Below, one piece after another: positions 62,567 through 64,000 of a stretch of DNA of 64,000 nt; within the stretch, counting starts at the first letter, position 1; the number at the start of each line of letters is the position of its first letter. The translations under genes were made by a program, and so were the position numbers. The notes below the pieces were generated by a model, which was given only the letters and a program-made list of their open reading frames with translations, had not been told where the DNA came from and ran no database searches. Location of the stretch: the NCBI RefSeq assembly GCF_001598415.1, contig NZ_BCYX01000021.1:1-64000 (forward strand), in the 5' to 3' direction. This DNA is from Sphingomonas mali NBRC 15500 (GTDB lineage Bacteria; Pseudomonadota; Alphaproteobacteria; Sphingomonadales; Sphingomonadaceae).

Positions 62567-63820
62567 CTAACCAGCCCTCGCGAATCGGGCAATGAAGAAG
62601 CCGTCGCAACCGCCCTGTTCTTCCAGCGCGCCTGGCAGAATGCGTACCCAGCCGCGCGGATCGGGGGCGATACCGGCGGGCAGTTCGTCGATCCGGACCG
62701 GATCGATGGCGAAATCGCGATTGGCGGCAAGGAACGTCTCGACTTGCTCCTCGCCTTCCTCGCGCTCGAGCGAGCAGGTTGCGTAGACGAGCTTGCCGCC
62801 CTTTTTCACCCAACCTGCCGCCTGGACGAGCAACTGGCGCTGCAAATGCGCCGCTTCCTCGATGATCGCGGGGTGGACACGGTGGAGCACGTCGGGATGG
62901 CGGCGGAAGATGCCGGTCGCGCTGCACGGCGCGTCGAGCAGCACCGCATCGACCGGCGCCGGCGGCGACCAGAAAGCGACGTCGGCGGCGACGATCTCCG
63001 CCTTCAGATGCGTACGCGCCAGATTGTCGCGAAGTCGTGCCAGACGACTTTCCGAGGCGTCAATCGCGGTGACGTTCCACCCGGCAGCGGCGAGTTGCAT
63101 CGTCTTGCCGCCGGGCGCGGCGCAGGCGTCGATCGCGGTTCCCGGTCCCTTCCCCAGCAGGCGCGCGGGGATCGCCGCGGACAGATCCTGCACCCACCAA
63201 TCGCCCTCGGCAAAGCCCGGCAGATCGGGAATCGCGGTGCCGCGCGGCAGGCGGCGCTGGCTGGGCATCAGTTCGAGGCCCTCGGGCCCCTCCTCCCCGC
63301 TTAGGGTCAGATCGACCGGCGGCGGTTCGGCGATCGCGCGTCGTGCCGCCTGCACCACGTCGTCTCCCCACGCCGCCTGCCAGCGCGCGGTGACCGCATC
63401 GGGCAAGCTCGGCGGTTCGGGCAAGGTCGCCTTGCGCCGGTCGAGCGTGCCGAACACGCCATGGACCAATTTGCGCGGACCGCCATCGACCAGCGGCAGC
63501 ACGGTCGAGATCGCCGCATGTCCCGGCGTGCCGAGTCGCAACGCCTGGGCGAGCGCAATGCGCAGCGCGAACCGCGCCTTGGCGTCATGCGGCAATGGCC
63601 GTTGCGTCGCCGAATCGATCAACGCGTCGAGGTCGGGTAGATGCCGCAGCACTTCCGCCGCGATCGCACGGGCAAGCGCGCGGTCGTTATCCGCCTTCAG
63701 GCTGGAGAGCACGCGCGGCGCCGCCTGATCGATCGTCTCGCCGCGGCGAAGCACGGCGTCGAGCAGGCGAAGCGCGGCCTGGCGGGCGGGGACTCCGGGG
63801 GGAAGCGGGGAATTAGACAA
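62567..63820 (-). CDS. rsmB: 16S rRNA (cytosine967-C5)-methyltransferase-like (RsmB/Fmu)
   Basis: A 417-residue RNA cytosine methyltransferase. A NusB-like N-terminal RNA-binding domain (about 10-130) is followed by the Rossmann domain: [17 protein letters not shown] (SAM site, about 230-246), the motif [20 protein letters not shown] with one active Cys, and [17 protein letters not shown] with the second. TTG at 63820 is chosen because it overlaps the upstream gene's stop; another TTG (63862) would add 14 residues. Whether it targets C967 needs experiment. Confidence 0.9.
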   Translation of the reverse strand: MSNSPLPPGVPARQAALRLLDAVLRRGETIDQAAPRVLSSLKADNDRALARAIAAEVLRHLPDLDALIDSATQRPLPHDAKARFALRIALAQALRLGTPGHAAISTVLPLVDGGPRKLVHGVFGTLDRRKATLPEPPSLPDAVTARWQAAWGDDVVQAARRAIAEPPPVDLTLSGEEGPEGLELMPSQRRLPRGTAIPDLPGFAEGDWWVQDLSAAIPARLLGKGPGTAIDACAAPGGKTMQLAAAGWNVTAIDASESRLARLRDNLARTHLKAEIVAADVAFWSPPAPVDAVLLDAPCSATGIFRRHPDVLHRVHPAIIEEAAHLQRQLLVQAAGWVKKGGKLVYATCSLEREEGEEQVETFLAANRDFAIDPVRIDELPAGIAPDPRGWVRILPGALEEQGGCDGFFIARFARAG

Positions 63821-64000
63821 GCAGGAAATATCCGATCGTGAAGAGCGCGGCGATCCCGACAAGCCAGATGATCAGGCCCACGGCGATTGCGGCGATTTGA
63901 TTGACCGGCCGATGCGGCCTGATCATTTTCAGCACGAGCGCGCCCGTACCCCACAGCACTGTGTCGACAATCGCATCGACAAACAATTCTGCTATTAAAC
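63813..64000 (-). CDS. Small membrane protein (5' end beyond the window)
   Basis: The C-terminal part of a minus-strand gene that runs off the right edge; about 61 residues are visible, ending [15 protein letters not shown]. The visible part has two hydrophobic segments, FVDAIVDTVLWGTGALVLKM and AIAVGLIIWLVGIAALFTIG, linked by a basic PHRPVNQ loop, so it is a small integral membrane protein. Its stop codon overlaps the TTG start of rsmB. No family recognised. Confidence 0.65.
   Translation of the reverse strand, partial: LIAELFVDAIVDTVLWGTGALVLKMIRPHRPVNQIAAIAVGLIIWLVGIAALFTIGYFLLV

Overview
The window is a GC-rich, gene-dense chromosomal segment from an alphaproteobacterium, most likely a sphingomonad (Sphingomonas or a close relative). 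This is inferred from the gene families and their order: a hemE / ppsR-maf-aroE-coaE-dnaQ junction, mnmE-mnmG-rsmG-parA-parB in that order, DUF3576-leuS-lptE-holA, MmcB, DUF1491, DUF6489, and a TonB receptor with its own FecI/FecR pair. It carries about 66 protein genes (one cut by the right edge) and one tRNA-Lys. I saw no rRNA, CRISPR array, transposase or prophage.

Left part (1-35 kb): mostly accessory and housekeeping genes in short units. It holds an NnrU-type membrane protein, a POT peptide transporter, a nitroreductase, a small GntR regulator and a lipoprotein. A minus-strand cell-surface-signalling locus follows, fecI-fecR-TonB receptor (STN type)-M16 zinc protease (4.6-12.4 kb). After a 0.7-kb stretch with no convincing gene come arylamine N-acetyltransferase with acyl-CoA dehydrogenase, Sua5/TsaC, aquaporin, msrA, galE, tRNA-Lys, folK, a family-5 uracil-DNA glycosylase, an ArsR-AHSA1 pair, an ECF sigma factor with a SnoaL-like tail, GST, a carbamoylputrescine amidase, a UbiH-like hydroxylase, ftsK, lolA, exonuclease III, a long RibA, a HAD phosphatase, a YggS protein and a ThiE/TenI-like protein.

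Middle part (35-51 kb): replication and segregation genes. DUF3576-leuS-lptE-holA on the plus strand faces parB-parA-rsmG-mnmG-mnmE on the minus strand. Two perfect parS-like 16-mers and one near match lie within 3.6 kb of each other around mnmG and mnmE. DUF6489, a dienelactone hydrolase, two TerC paralogues, rho, hemJ and hemE follow.

The 287-bp gap between divergent hemE and ppsR (51096-51382) is the best candidate for the chromosomal replication origin. It has an AT-rich tract, several DnaA-box-like 9-mers and GANTC sites, its flanking genes match those at the Caulobacter origin, and gene orientation flips across it.

Right part (51-64 kb): ppsR-maf-aroE-coaE is chained by 4-bp overlaps and followed by dnaQ, raiA/hpf, ptsN, a PaaI thioesterase, DUF1491, a SleB-like cell-wall hydrolase and mmcB (with a LexA-like box). 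On the minus strand lie rsmB-rpe-heparinase II/III-like-purH.

Intergenic spaces hold several families of palindromic repeats. Some sit exactly between convergent genes, and their ends supply the stop codons of both neighbours.
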